From positions 1,736,001 to 1,800,000 of the forward strand of contig NZ_CP032134.1 of assembly GCF_002165375.2 (NCBI RefSeq): a DNA stretch of 64,000 bases, written 5' to 3'. The position numbers and the translations under genes are program-made. This DNA comes from Acinetobacter chinensis (GTDB taxonomy: Bacteria > Pseudomonadota > Gammaproteobacteria > Pseudomonadales > Moraxellaceae). The notes under the pieces are model-generated. The model saw nothing but the letters and a program-made list of their open reading frames with translations, was not told the DNA's origin and did not search any database. Of the stretch, positions 52,048 to 61,880 are shown in pieces; positions within the stretch are counted from its first letter, which is position 1, and each line of letters begins with the position of its first letter.

Positions 52048-53253
52048 ATGTTTCAACATGTAGATGCATATGCAGGAGATCCAATTCTTTCTCTGATGGA
52101 AGAATTTGGTAAGGATGAACGTACAGAAAAGGTCAATTTAAGTATTGGACTGTACTATAACGAAGACACTATTGTTCCTCAGTTAAATGCAGTTAAACAG
52201 GCACTTAAAAATATTGAGCCTCTGAATGACAAGGTAAAACTTTATTTACCTATGGATGGTTCAAAATCCTACAACACTGCAACACAGCTTTTGGTTCTGG
52301 GTGAAAATTCTCAGGCTCGCAAAGATGGTCGTGCAGTCACGGTACAGACCCTGGGTGGCTCAGGCGCTTTAAAAGTTGGTGCAGATTTTCTGAATAAATA
52401 CTTCCCTGACTCTGATGTCTGGGTCAGTCAGCCAACATGGGAAAACCACATTGCTATTTTTAATGGTGCAGGTGTCAAGTCACACTTTTACCGTTATTTC
52501 GATGCATCCACCAATGGTGTAAACATTGAAGCAATGCTGGAAGATTTAAATACCATTCCTGCTAAAGGCATCGTATTGCTTCATCCATGCTGTCACAACC
52601 CGACTGGTGCAGATTTAACCCCTGCTGAGTGGGATCGTGTCATTGAAGTTCTGAAAGCCCGTGATCTGATTCCTTTCCTGGATATTGCTTATCAGGGCTT
52701 TGGTCAGGGTCTTGAAGAAGATGCGTATGCTATTCGTGCACTGGATAAGTCAGGCATGAATTTCATTGTCAGCAATTCTTTCTCCAAGATTTTCTCACTG
52801 TATGGTGAGCGTGTTGGCGGTCTGACTTTCATCTGTGATGATCAGGATGCAGCTCAGAGAGTACTTGGACAGCTGAAAGCAACAGTTCGCCGTATTTACT
52901 CAAGCCCTCCTACAACTGGTGCACTGGTTGTCGATCAGGTACTGAACAGTACTGAACTGACAGCACAATGGCATGCAGAACTTCAGGAAATGCGTGAGCG
53001 TATCATTCAGATGCGTGAAATTTTACGCGCGAAACTCAGTGCTGCATTACCAGAGCGTAATTTTGACTATCTGACAGCTCAGCAAGGAATGTTCAGCTAT
53101 ACTGGTTTAACTGCTGAGCAGGTTGATATTCTGAAAGATAAATATGGTATTTATCTGGTTCGCAGTGGTCGTATGTGCGCAGCTGGTCTGAATCTGAAAA
53201 ATATTGATTATGTAGCCAGTTCGATTGTTGAAGTACTGAAAGCAACAGCTTAA
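52048..53253 (+). CDS. tyrB: Aromatic/aspartate-family aminotransferase
   Basis: 401 residues, fold-type I PLP aminotransferase subgroup Ia. The PLP lysine is K247 in SNSFSKIFSLYGERVG, with HPCCHNPTGADLTP and PFLDIAYQGFGQGLEEDAYA upstream, as in TyrB and AspC. It transfers amino groups between aromatic amino acids or aspartate and 2-oxoglutarate. TyrB is preferred because it is divergent from a DAHP synthase gene with aromatic attenuators. AAGGA upstream of ATG. A terminator follows. Confidence 0.85.
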   Translation: MFQHVDAYAGDPILSLMEEFGKDERTEKVNLSIGLYYNEDTIVPQLNAVKQALKNIEPLNDKVKLYLPMDGSKSYNTATQLLVLGENSQARKDGRAVTVQTLGGSGALKVGADFLNKYFPDSDVWVSQPTWENHIAIFNGAGVKSHFYRYFDASTNGVNIEAMLEDLNTIPAKGIVLLHPCCHNPTGADLTPAEWDRVIEVLKARDLIPFLDIAYQGFGQGLEEDAYAIRALDKSGMNFIVSNSFSKIFSLYGERVGGLTFICDDQDAAQRVLGQLKATVRRIYSSPPTTGALVVDQVLNSTELTAQWHAELQEMRERIIQMREILRAKLSAALPERNFDYLTAQQGMFSYTGLTAEQVDILKDKYGIYLVRSGRMCAAGLNLKNIDYVASSIVEVLKATA

Positions 53254-53273
53254 AGTTACTGAAGCGCGTTAAA

Positions 53274-53300
53274 AATCCCTGCACTGTCAGGGATTTTTTT
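53274..53300 (+). terminator. Intrinsic terminator after the TyrB-like gene
   Basis: AATCCCTG and CAGGGATT form an 8-bp stem with a six-base loop, followed by a T-run. Confidence 0.88.
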
Positions 53301-53547
53301 ATATCAGTTGACATGAAGTATAAAATTCATACAATAGCCATTCCCCATCCCTATAAAAGAGCAACGCCAGTGAAGTAAGTCATTTTCCATCATTTTTTTA
53401 TTTTTTAATTAAATTAATCTGATGTGCAAAATAGACGAACTCGTGCTGCGATTGCCTCGATCATTATTTTCTGTATTTTTATGTCTGATACGACATTTTA
53501 AATCTGTAGTTCCACTGTTTTGTACGTCCTTTTTATAAGGATTTCTT

Positions 53548-55143
53548 ATGACTCAACAGGCATGTATTATTTCCGGTCTTTCTTTGGAGTTTCCTGCAAG
53601 AATACTGTTTCAACAGCTGAATTTCAGCCTGAATAAAGGACAACTCTCTGCACTGACAGGCCGTAATGGTCAGGGAAAATCCATGCTGATGCAGATGTTG
53701 CACAGCATGAACTGCCACACTGACACATCAGACAATCATGCTTTTACGACAGGAAGCATTCACTGGAATATTCCCCACTCACATTTACCTCAGTTACACC
53801 GGTTACAAGCAAAAACCATTGCTGATGCTCTTGAGATCAAACATTTACATGATGCTTTTCAGCGGATTGAAAATGCTGTTGCAGATATGGATGATTATAA
53901 TACGGTTCAGGACAGCTGGCATTTTCCTGCACTGTGGGAACAGCAGCTTGCAGAAGCGGCATTGCCCACATGCCTTGATTTTCCTGTCCATAAACTCAGT
54001 GAGGGTGAAAAAACTCGCCTGGCACTGATGAAACTGTTTCTGAAGCAGGATCACTATTTACTGCTGGATGAGCCGGCAAATCATCTGGATCATAAATCCA
54101 GAAGATGGCTGATGGAAAAAATGCACTCGCATGCATCTGGCGTGCTCCTGATCAGTCATGATGTTCAGTCGCTTGAGCATGCAGAACAGATTTATGAGCT
54201 TTCTGGACATGGTCTGCAATGTTTTCATGGGAATTATTCAGATTTCTCTGAACTTAAGCAGCTGCATACTGTTGCACTTGAGGAAAAAATTGCACAGGAA
54301 AAACGTGAACTGAAACAGCTCAGACATCAGCAACATACCAGTTTAATGAAATCTCAGAAAAGACAAAGTCATGGTCAGGCTTTACGTGATTCTGGTTCTC
54401 AGGCAAAAATCCTGCTTGATTATCAAAAAGATCAGGCCGGAAAAAGTCTGGGAAAATTAAGAACACAACAGCAGAACCAGATGGATCAGGTGCAGGCAAC
54501 ATTAAAAGACAATCAGCAACAGCTGGAACATGTCAAAGTGCAACGTTTTCATTTTCCTTTTATAGCTACTCATACTTCCAGGGAAGTTCTGAGAGTTTCA
54601 GCGCTGACTTTACCGTATGGAACCCAATATCCCGTTTCATTATCACTCAGATCTGATCAGAAACTGCATATCCGTGGTGAAAATGGCAGTGGGAAATCGA
54701 CCTTATTAAAACTGATTCATCAGAAAGATTCTACAGCGATCTATTGTGCTGCGGGTACAGTTTATCTTGACCAGAATTTCAGCTTTTTAAATACAGAACT
54801 GAGTGCTCTGGAAAATTTAAAGCTGTTAAGTCCTGAGGTTTCTGAATCTGAGTGCCGCAGGTCTCTCGGTCAGTTAAGATTATCGGGCGATAAGCCTTTA
54901 CAGCCTTTATCTCAGTTAAGTGGTGGTGAACAGTTGAAAACTGGCTTACTCGCAATCAGTCAGATGTTACGCCCCGATCATTTACTGTTACTTGATGAAG
55001 CCGAAAATCATCTGGATATCGAGTCCCGACAATTACTGGCACATGCAGTCAGAACTTATTCGGGAGCTGTTTTGCTCGTTTCACATGATGACTGTTTTGT
55101 TCGGGATTGCGGTATTACTGAATCTGTCGAATTAAAAAAATAA
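53548..55143 (+). CDS. ABC-F family ATPase
   Basis: 531 residues with two ATPase domains and no membrane segments. Domain 1: Walker A GRNGQGKS (about residue 39), LSEGEKTRLAL (about 150), LLLDEPANHLD (about 171). A Gln/Lys-rich coiled linker spans about 240-330. Domain 2: GENGSGKST (about 377), LSGGEQLKTG (about 458) and LLLDEAENHLD (about 481). ABC-F proteins act on the ribosome in translation or antibiotic protection. The LSEGE signature and the DEAENHLD in place of DEPTNHLD are divergent, so it is a peripheral member with unknown role. Confidence 0.85.
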   Translation: MTQQACIISGLSLEFPARILFQQLNFSLNKGQLSALTGRNGQGKSMLMQMLHSMNCHTDTSDNHAFTTGSIHWNIPHSHLPQLHRLQAKTIADALEIKHLHDAFQRIENAVADMDDYNTVQDSWHFPALWEQQLAEAALPTCLDFPVHKLSEGEKTRLALMKLFLKQDHYLLLDEPANHLDHKSRRWLMEKMHSHASGVLLISHDVQSLEHAEQIYELSGHGLQCFHGNYSDFSELKQLHTVALEEKIAQEKRELKQLRHQQHTSLMKSQKRQSHGQALRDSGSQAKILLDYQKDQAGKSLGKLRTQQQNQMDQVQATLKDNQQQLEHVKVQRFHFPFIATHTSREVLRVSALTLPYGTQYPVSLSLRSDQKLHIRGENGSGKSTLLKLIHQKDSTAIYCAAGTVYLDQNFSFLNTELSALENLKLLSPEVSESECRRSLGQLRLSGDKPLQPLSQLSGGEQLKTGLLAISQMLRPDHLLLLDEAENHLDIESRQLLAHAVRTYSGAVLLVSHDDCFVRDCGITESVELKK

Positions 55144-55157
55144 AGTGATGTAACCTG

Positions 55158-55197
55158 GAACATAAAAAACCTGCGCTATGGCAGGTTTTTTATGTTC
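55158..55197. terminator. Bidirectional intrinsic terminator
   Basis: A 17-bp perfect stem with inner AACCTGC/GCAGGTT and flanking A6 and T6 runs, placed between the ABC-F gene and the convergent frmA. Confidence 0.9.
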
Positions 55198-55239
55198 AGT
55201 TATATGATCTTTTCAGCTGATATTTAAAAAATATCACGC

Positions 55240-56349
55240 TTAAAAATGAATGACTGTACGGATAGATTTACCTTCATGCATTAAATCAAAGGCTTTGTTG
55301 ATGTCTTCAAGCCCCATGGTATGCGTAACAAAAGGTTCCAGCTGAATATTACCACGCATAGCTTCCTCAACCATGCCAGGTAACTGACTGCGCCCTTTTA
55401 CGCCACCAAATGCTGTACCTTTCCAGCTACGCCCAGTCACCAACTGGAACGGACGGGTTGAAATTTCCTGACCTGCACCTGCCACGCCAATAATCACTGA
55501 CTGTCCCCAGCCACGATGCGCACATTCAAGTGCAGAACGCATGACACTGGTATTTCCGATACATTCAAATGAATGATCCACGCCCCAGCCTGTCATTTCA
55601 ACGATCACCTGCTGAACGGGCTGATCGTAATCTTTAGGATTCAGGAAATCCGTAGCACCGAACTGTTCTGCCAGTTTGAATTTTTCAGGGTTGGTATCAA
55701 TGACAATAATACGTCCTGCTTTGGCTTTTTTGGCTCCCTGAACCACAGCCAGACCAATTCCGCCCAGTCCAAATACAGCAACAGAATCGCCTTCCTGAAC
55801 TTTGGCTGTGTTTGATACTGCTCCAAGCCCCGTGGTCACGCCACAGCCCAGTAAACAAACCTGCTCATGGTTCGCTTCTGGATTGATTTTAGCCAGGGAA
55901 ACTTCAGCAACTACAGTATATTCACTGAATGTTGAACAGCCCATATAGTGATAAATCGGTTGGCCATTATAGGAAAAACGGGTTGTTCCATCCGGCATTA
56001 CTCCTTTACCCTGAGTTGCACGTACAGATACACACAGATTGGTTTTATTGGATTTACAGAACAGACATTCACCACATTCCGCTGTATACAGCGGAATTAC
56101 GTGATCACCCGGCTGTACGGAAGTTACACCTTCACCGACCTGAACCACGACACCGGCACCTTCATGCCCCAGCACTGCTGGAAAAACACCTTCAGGATCA
56201 TCACCGGATAAAGTAAATGCATCGGTATGGCATACGCCGGTATGTGAAATTTTAATCAGGACTTCACCTTTCTGAGGCGGAGCAACGTCCAGTTCGACAA
56301 TTTGTAAAGGTTCACCTGGCGCAAACGCCACCGCAGCACGTGATTTCAT
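55240..56349 (-). CDS. frmA: S-(hydroxymethyl)glutathione dehydrogenase (class III alcohol dehydrogenase)
   Basis: 369 residues. Catalytic zinc ligands in GVCHTDAFTL and GHEGAGVV, structural zinc cysteines in ECGECLFCKSNKTNLC, and the NAD-binding GLGGIG loop. The TDAFTLSGDDPEG stretch is specific for class III enzymes. It oxidises S-hydroxymethylglutathione, detoxifying formaldehyde, and can reduce S-nitrosoglutathione. No frmR or esterase (frmB) is beside it. Confidence 0.93.
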   Translation of the reverse strand: MKSRAAVAFAPGEPLQIVELDVAPPQKGEVLIKISHTGVCHTDAFTLSGDDPEGVFPAVLGHEGAGVVVQVGEGVTSVQPGDHVIPLYTAECGECLFCKSNKTNLCVSVRATQGKGVMPDGTTRFSYNGQPIYHYMGCSTFSEYTVVAEVSLAKINPEANHEQVCLLGCGVTTGLGAVSNTAKVQEGDSVAVFGLGGIGLAVVQGAKKAKAGRIIVIDTNPEKFKLAEQFGATDFLNPKDYDQPVQQVIVEMTGWGVDHSFECIGNTSVMRSALECAHRGWGQSVIIGVAGAGQEISTRPFQLVTGRSWKGTAFGGVKGRSQLPGMVEEAMRGNIQLEPFVTHTMGLEDINKAFDLMHEGKSIRTVIHF

Positions 56350-56471
56350 CTCAAATAATTCCTGATTGAATGATCCATTAACAGTTCAGCTACAGTAACC
56401 TTTTTCGCTTTAAAGATTCAAGTAGATAGAAAATGTTATGATTTGTCTGAAAACAGTTTGTGTACCCAAAA

Positions 56472-58019
56472 ATGAAACAACATAAAACTAAGATCATTTT
56501 AATTTGTGCTGTATTTACATTGACAGGTTGCAGCTTACCTATGAATCAGGCGAAACCGGAAGCAAACGTTGCAGTCCATTCTGAGCACTGGATTAATGAA
56601 CCAGACACCGCACATAAACTACAGAAAGGAATGTCTGCCTATCTTGCAATGAATGATGCCTTTCAGAGCATTGCAGCACGTGTGCATCTGATCCGCCATG
56701 CAAAATATACGCTTGATTTACAGTACTATATCTGGGCTGATGATTTCATTGGGAACCTCATGCTGCATGAACTGCTGAAAGCAGCAGATCGTGGTGTAAA
56801 GGTCAGATTACTGATTGATGATCAGAATGGTACAAAACTGGACAGCCAGCTGACTGCTCTGCTTGCTCACCCGAATATTCAGGTGAAATTTTATAATCCG
56901 TATAAATTCAGAAATTTTCGGGTCATGGACTATCTGTTCAGAGCAATGAAAATCAATCGTCGAATGCACAACAAACTAATCATTGCAGATGGTGCAATTG
57001 CAGTGACCGGTGGTAGAAATATCAGCAGTGAATACTTCGATGCAAGTGACTCATTTCAGTTTACGGATATGGACATTCTGTTTTATGGCACGGCAGTCCA
57101 TAAAGCCAATGATACATTTACAGATTTCTGGAATTATCAGTTGAGTTATCCTGCTCAGCAGTTTATTACGACGGGCTCAGCTCAGGAGCTTCTACAGTTA
57201 CGTGAACAATATAAAGCACTGGAAAACAATAAACATTCAGCAGATGAGAAAGTAGACTTTGAACAGAAAGAACTGGCCAATGAACTCAATCAGAACCATG
57301 TAAACTGGGCATATGCCGACTTTCTGGCTGATTCCCCGAAAAAAACAGCAGGTGAAGCCGAAGGAAATGAGCTGATTTCACATCAGATCCGTAATCTTAT
57401 GGGCGATCCAACTGAAGAAATGGATCTGATCGCCGCCTATTTCGTTCCTGCAAAAAACGGGACACAGTATATTTCACAGCTACCTGCCAAAGGGGTTAAT
57501 GTCAGAATCTTAACCAACTCCTATGTCGCAAATGATGTTGCCCTGGTACATGCTTTCTATCAGAAATACCGGGTCGATTTACTTAAAAGTGGTGCAAAAC
57601 TGTATGAGTTTAAGCCTTATATTGAGCGCACAAGACGGACCTGGTATGAAGTGGTCACAGGTAATGTGATTCCTAAAAAAGGGAAAAATAAATCAAGTCT
57701 GCATGCCAAATTTATCAGTATTGATGACAAAACCTTTATTGGTTCATTCAACCTCGACCCCCGTTCTTTTAATTTAAATACCGAGGTCGGTCTGGTGGTT
57801 CGGTCAGATGCGTTACAGGAACAGGTTTCATATCTGCTGGACCGTACACTTCTGAAAGTCGCTTATGAAGTTAAACTCGATAAAAATGGCGATCTGATAT
57901 GGTTTGATCATCAGAATAACGGGAAAGTTGTTCAGTTCCATACTGATCCGCATACCACTGGTTTTCAGCGGTTTATCATGCACAGTGTTTCATACCTGCC
58001 CGTTGAATGGCTGATGTAA
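56472..58019 (+). CDS. Phospholipase-D-family lipoprotein (cardiolipin-synthase-like)
   Basis: 515 residues from ATG 56472 (a GTG four codons earlier is possible). A signal sequence with lipobox (IILICAVFTLTGCS) marks a lipoprotein. Two PLD half-sites are present: HNKLIIADGAIAVTGGRNIS and HAKFISIDDKTFIGSFNLDP, each with the HxK(x)4D pattern. Such proteins join or hydrolyse phospholipids in the envelope. It resembles the YmdC/ClsC-like group. Unrelated in position to the helicase operon. Confidence 0.85.
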   Translation: MKQHKTKIILICAVFTLTGCSLPMNQAKPEANVAVHSEHWINEPDTAHKLQKGMSAYLAMNDAFQSIAARVHLIRHAKYTLDLQYYIWADDFIGNLMLHELLKAADRGVKVRLLIDDQNGTKLDSQLTALLAHPNIQVKFYNPYKFRNFRVMDYLFRAMKINRRMHNKLIIADGAIAVTGGRNISSEYFDASDSFQFTDMDILFYGTAVHKANDTFTDFWNYQLSYPAQQFITTGSAQELLQLREQYKALENNKHSADEKVDFEQKELANELNQNHVNWAYADFLADSPKKTAGEAEGNELISHQIRNLMGDPTEEMDLIAAYFVPAKNGTQYISQLPAKGVNVRILTNSYVANDVALVHAFYQKYRVDLLKSGAKLYEFKPYIERTRRTWYEVVTGNVIPKKGKNKSSLHAKFISIDDKTFIGSFNLDPRSFNLNTEVGLVVRSDALQEQVSYLLDRTLLKVAYEVKLDKNGDLIWFDHQNNGKVVQFHTDPHTTGFQRFIMHSVSYLPVEWLM

Positions 58020-58057
58020 TGACAATGTAAGGATAGTGCTCGTCATTCTGGTTCATT

Positions 58058-58699
58058 TCAGGTTTTCTGACAGCTGAAAGCACATAAGCCTTTTATTTGC
58101 TTTAAAACATGAACCTGTCTGAAGCCTGCCTGTTCAAAAGTTTTGAAATGCTCTTCCATAGACATATACAGTTCGTTATTACTCATTGCATCATCGGCAT
58201 AGAGATGGTCGCACACCAGGTAAATGGCATCATCTTTCAGGTGTTTTTTGATCTGTAGATGGAAATTCAAAGCATGATTTTTATGCCTTAACTCATGTAA
58301 TGCCTGATGAATAATAATCAGATCGTATTGCTCCAGCCCCTGATTCCATCCAGATTGTTTAAAGTCTGCTGTATAAAACTTAGAACGCTTCAACTGCTCA
58401 GGCAGAAGTCGCTGAATCGAAAGCTGATGCATTGCATCTGAGAAATCCAGTGCTGAATATTGAATTTCTGGGCAATGCTCCAGTAAATATTCAGCCAGAA
58501 ATCCTGGACCAGAACCAAGTTCCAGAATATCGACAGCATTCTTCTGCTGAATCAGTTCAGCATACATTTCAAAGAAGCTGTAACGCCACGGACGTTTAAC
58601 ATTTACTTCATTTGCCCACTGTGCAGCATCTGTCTGTTTCCGTAAATCAACAGGACTGGGTACATCTTCAGAAACAGATACGGGATTTTCATGATTCAT
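58058..58699 (-). CDS. SAM-dependent methyltransferase (class I)
   Basis: 213 residues. The SAM-binding motif I is VDILELGSGPGFLAEYL, followed by an acidic motif II (YSALDFSDAM) and YDLIIIHQALHEL. The substrate is unknown; a rather small cytoplasmic enzyme. The start has a plausible site. It is divergent from the hypothetical gene at 58861. Confidence 0.82.
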   Translation of the reverse strand: MNHENPVSVSEDVPSPVDLRKQTDAAQWANEVNVKRPWRYSFFEMYAELIQQKNAVDILELGSGPGFLAEYLLEHCPEIQYSALDFSDAMHQLSIQRLLPEQLKRSKFYTADFKQSGWNQGLEQYDLIIIHQALHELRHKNHALNFHLQIKKHLKDDAIYLVCDHLYADDAMSNNELYMSMEEHFKTFEQAGFRQVHVLKQIKGLCAFSCQKT

Positions 58700-58860
58700 T
58701 TTTATAACTCTATCAACATATTCAAAATTCGATGCATGTCTTATTTATAAGATAAATTTACTTTCTACTTATACATAATTTCAATCAATAAAACACTTTG
58801 TTTTACACACCTGAAGCATTGCTCTAAGATAGCACTTTCCTGAAAGCTCCCCCAGTCTGC

Positions 58861-59295
58861 ATGCAATTTTTTGATTTAAGCCGTAAATTTAATTTAGATA
58901 ATATTCTCACTCCCCGAAAAACTTTAACTGAGCTTCAACAGCAGGAATGGTTTCTGAGCAAAATCAGAATTGAACATGACTGTTTAACTGATACTCAGAT
59001 TATTTCCGGTCAGGTTGTACTTTGCTCAAATGAAAAAACTGAAATTGAACTTGAATGGCTGATTGAAGATACAGGTTATAGCCTGAATGTCTTATTTAAA
59101 GGTATAGAGACTGTTGAAAATGAAACAACGATGATAATGGTAAAAGGTGCGCTACTGGTTGATCAGAATGATCAGTGCATCAGTATACAGGCTCTTAAGC
59201 TGTGGATTGATGGAACACTGCTCCCTATGCTTCCTGGTATTCGCACAGAAATAAAATCCAGACTGAATCTATGGGACTACGCTTCCAGTGACTGA
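58861..59295 (+). CDS. Hypothetical protein of 144 residues
   Basis: Not recognised. An acidic, beta-rich protein with no signal peptide, membrane segment or catalytic motif (for example DTQIISGQVVLCSNEKTEIE and a C-terminal LWIDGTLLPMLPGIRTEIKS). Codon use matches the neighbouring chromosomal genes, which supports it being real. It stands between divergent and convergent genes, so it is probably transcribed alone. Confidence 0.6.
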   Translation: MQFFDLSRKFNLDNILTPRKTLTELQQQEWFLSKIRIEHDCLTDTQIISGQVVLCSNEKTEIELEWLIEDTGYSLNVLFKGIETVENETTMIMVKGALLVDQNDQCISIQALKLWIDGTLLPMLPGIRTEIKSRLNLWDYASSD

Positions 59296-59356
59296 ATTAC
59301 ATATCTGTATTGTTGATTGCAGCGCCTGCACCTGATCTCAAAATCATTTTTTACTA

Positions 59357-60745
59357 TCATGGATTCTTTTTCAGATCATTCAGACCATCTGCAAGCACAT
59401 CAAAAACTTTTTTATCAATACTTTGTGCAACATTAAAGCGTAGAAACTGCCCTGCATTTCCAGACTTACTGAATGAATTACCAGGTGCAAGGATTACACC
59501 ATGTTGCAGACAGTATTGTGACAGATCAGCAGCCAGAACGCCGTGTGGAAGTCTGCACCAGAGAAAAATACCTGCTTTAGGAATAATCCAGGGGTGAATC
59601 TCCAATTGTGCAAGTTGCTGAATCTGTTCCTGAAAAGCTTTCATTAACTGTTTCTTTAACCAGTCCGTATGTCTCTGATAACCACTGTCCATCAAAGCAT
59701 GATAAATAATATCGGCATTGATAAAGCTACTGCTGAAACTGGTGGCTATCCGTAAATCAATCAGTTCATCTATACGCTTTTCTGTAGAAATAATATAACC
59801 ACAACGTACAGATGCAGATAAAGTTTTACTGAAGCTGCCAACCTGAATCACCTGTTTCAAACCTGTCAGAGCTGCATATCGTGGTGCCTGCAAATATTCA
59901 AAATCAGCAAAAATATCATCTTCAATGATGAGCATATCTGATTTTTCAACCATTTTCGCAATACTGTATGCTGTCTGTAATGACAAAACAGCACTAGTTG
60001 GATTGTGAATGCCTGAGTTAGTCAGATAAATTTTCGGTTTTAACTGTAAAGCCTGCTGAAAGTGCTCAATATCTGGTCCATTGGTTGTAAATGGAACAGC
60101 GATTGCCTGTATATGGTGTGCTTCCACCAGCGCATGGAAATTAAAATAACAGGGATCATCAATTAAAATAACATCCCCTGGTTTTAACAACAGTCTGAAA
60201 ATCAGATCAATCGACTGTGTGGCAGAATCTGTCAGTAAAATCTGTGCTGGGCTTAATTCCTGCTGAATGTATGCTTTTTTACGTGCAATATACTGTCTTA
60301 AACCAGTATGACCATGAGGTACTGCATAATCCATCAGTAATGAAGTTTCAGCTTTAGCAACCTGTTTCATTGCCTTACGGATCAGAGCATCGGGCATCCA
60401 GTGTGCAGGCAACCAGCCACAACCAGGTTTCAGAGTATTATGATCTGCTTCCAGTGACTGTCTGGAAATCCATAAAGGATCGATCTCACGCTGGTATTGA
60501 ACCGAACTGACTGGAAAACTGACTTCCGGCATATATCCAGAGACATAGTAACCAGCACCTTTTCTCGGCTCAATCAATCCCTTACTGACCATACGCGCAT
60601 AGCTTTCAACAACAGTTGATACTGAAAACCCAAGTTCAGTTGCCAGTCTGCGTACTGAAGGTAATCTTGAGCCTGCAATTAACTGCCTGCTGTCGATCAG
60701 ACCTTCAATATACTGAATGCTCAATTCCACTTTATTTTTAGCCAT
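59357..60745 (-). CDS. MocR-type GntR / aminotransferase regulator
   Basis: 462 residues from ATG 60745, preferred to longer alternatives upstream because the GntR helix-turn-helix starts there (QYIEGLIDSRQLIAGSRLPS, RRLATELGFSVSTVVESYAR). The C-terminal fold-type I aminotransferase domain carries a PLP lysine in VGSFSKTLSASVRCGY. MocR proteins sense PLP or amino compounds and regulate transport or vitamin B6 genes. It is divergent from an EamA transporter, a common arrangement, and probably controls it. Confidence 0.88.
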   Translation of the reverse strand: MAKNKVELSIQYIEGLIDSRQLIAGSRLPSVRRLATELGFSVSTVVESYARMVSKGLIEPRKGAGYYVSGYMPEVSFPVSSVQYQREIDPLWISRQSLEADHNTLKPGCGWLPAHWMPDALIRKAMKQVAKAETSLLMDYAVPHGHTGLRQYIARKKAYIQQELSPAQILLTDSATQSIDLIFRLLLKPGDVILIDDPCYFNFHALVEAHHIQAIAVPFTTNGPDIEHFQQALQLKPKIYLTNSGIHNPTSAVLSLQTAYSIAKMVEKSDMLIIEDDIFADFEYLQAPRYAALTGLKQVIQVGSFSKTLSASVRCGYIISTEKRIDELIDLRIATSFSSSFINADIIYHALMDSGYQRHTDWLKKQLMKAFQEQIQQLAQLEIHPWIIPKAGIFLWCRLPHGVLAADLSQYCLQHGVILAPGNSFSKSGNAGQFLRFNVAQSIDKKVFDVLADGLNDLKKNP

Positions 60746-60933
60746 GACTTTCAGTAATCTTCGTGATAAATGAAACAGTGTCTCAAAACTTAATATGAAA
60801 TTTATTTTTCTGCAAATTGTACTGCTTTTATTTCCATAACAGTTTGCTCCAACTGTATAGTTACTGTGTATGTTCATCATTCTCCTGAACATTCAGTATT
60901 GACGGAATCCCTTATATTTTATGGATACTGTCC

Positions 60934-61812
60934 ATGCAGAATTCAGCAATCAACAGCTCATCAAAAGGATGGCTCTATGGCATAGCCGGCGTCATTATCT
61001 TTGCAGGTTCTTTGCCAGCAACACGTATTGCTGTGATGGGCTTTACTCCAGAGTTTCTGACTGCAGCCAGAGCTGCTATTGCGGGTGTACTTGCCATTTT
61101 CTGCATTTTATTTTTTTCGAGGAAAATACCTTCAGTACAACAGTTTTATCGTTTAGCCATTGTTTGCCTGGGCGTGGTCATCGGTTTTCCTCTCTTTACC
61201 GCACTGGCATTACAGACGGTTACTTCTGCTCATGCTATTGTTTTTATAGCATTACTCCCCCTTTGTACCGCAATTTTTGCCGTTTTTAGGGCTGCTGAAA
61301 AACCATCACCCGCTTTCTGGTGTTTTGCAATTCTGGGCAGTGCACTTGTAATTGCATTTACCCTCTATGAAAACAAAGCACTTAGTTTCAGCAAAGGTGA
61401 TATTTATATGATCCTCGCTGTTATTGTCTGTGGTCTTGGATATGCCGAAGGTGGGCAACTGTCCAGAAATCTTGGTGGATGGCAGGTTATCTGCTGGGCA
61501 TTGATTATTGCTTTGCCTGTTATGCTTGTTTTCAGTGTGTACTACTTTCCTGACCATCTGAGCCAGATCAGTATTTCCCAATGGTCAGGACTGGCTTATG
61601 TATCTTTATTCAGTATGCTGATCGGTTTCTTTTTCTGGTACAAAGGACTGGCTTTAGGGGGAATTGCCAGTGTTGGACAGGCACAGCTGTTACAGCCTTT
61701 TATAGGACTTGGCTTTGCAGCAGTCCTGTTAAATGAGCATGTCAGTACAGGTATGCTGATCGTCAGTTGTGCTGTCATCTGCTGTGTCACTATGGCAAAA
61801 AAATTTGCTTAG
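60934..61812 (+). CDS. EamA-family (DMT) transporter
   Basis: 292 residues with about ten membrane helices in two EamA repeats (first helix GWLYGIAGVIIFAGSLPATR; the second repeat ends with GIASVGQAQLLQPFIGLGFA). Likely an exporter of a small metabolite or amino acid across the inner membrane. It is divergent from the MocR regulator, whose binding sites would lie in the 190 bp between. Confidence 0.86.
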   Translation: MQNSAINSSSKGWLYGIAGVIIFAGSLPATRIAVMGFTPEFLTAARAAIAGVLAIFCILFFSRKIPSVQQFYRLAIVCLGVVIGFPLFTALALQTVTSAHAIVFIALLPLCTAIFAVFRAAEKPSPAFWCFAILGSALVIAFTLYENKALSFSKGDIYMILAVIVCGLGYAEGGQLSRNLGGWQVICWALIIALPVMLVFSVYYFPDHLSQISISQWSGLAYVSLFSMLIGFFFWYKGLALGGIASVGQAQLLQPFIGLGFAAVLLNEHVSTGMLIVSCAVICCVTMAKKFA

Positions 61813-61880
61813 GATGTAAATGGATTGAATACTCCGACATGATACCCTTGGTAAGAGAATGCTGTTCAACTTATGCTTTA

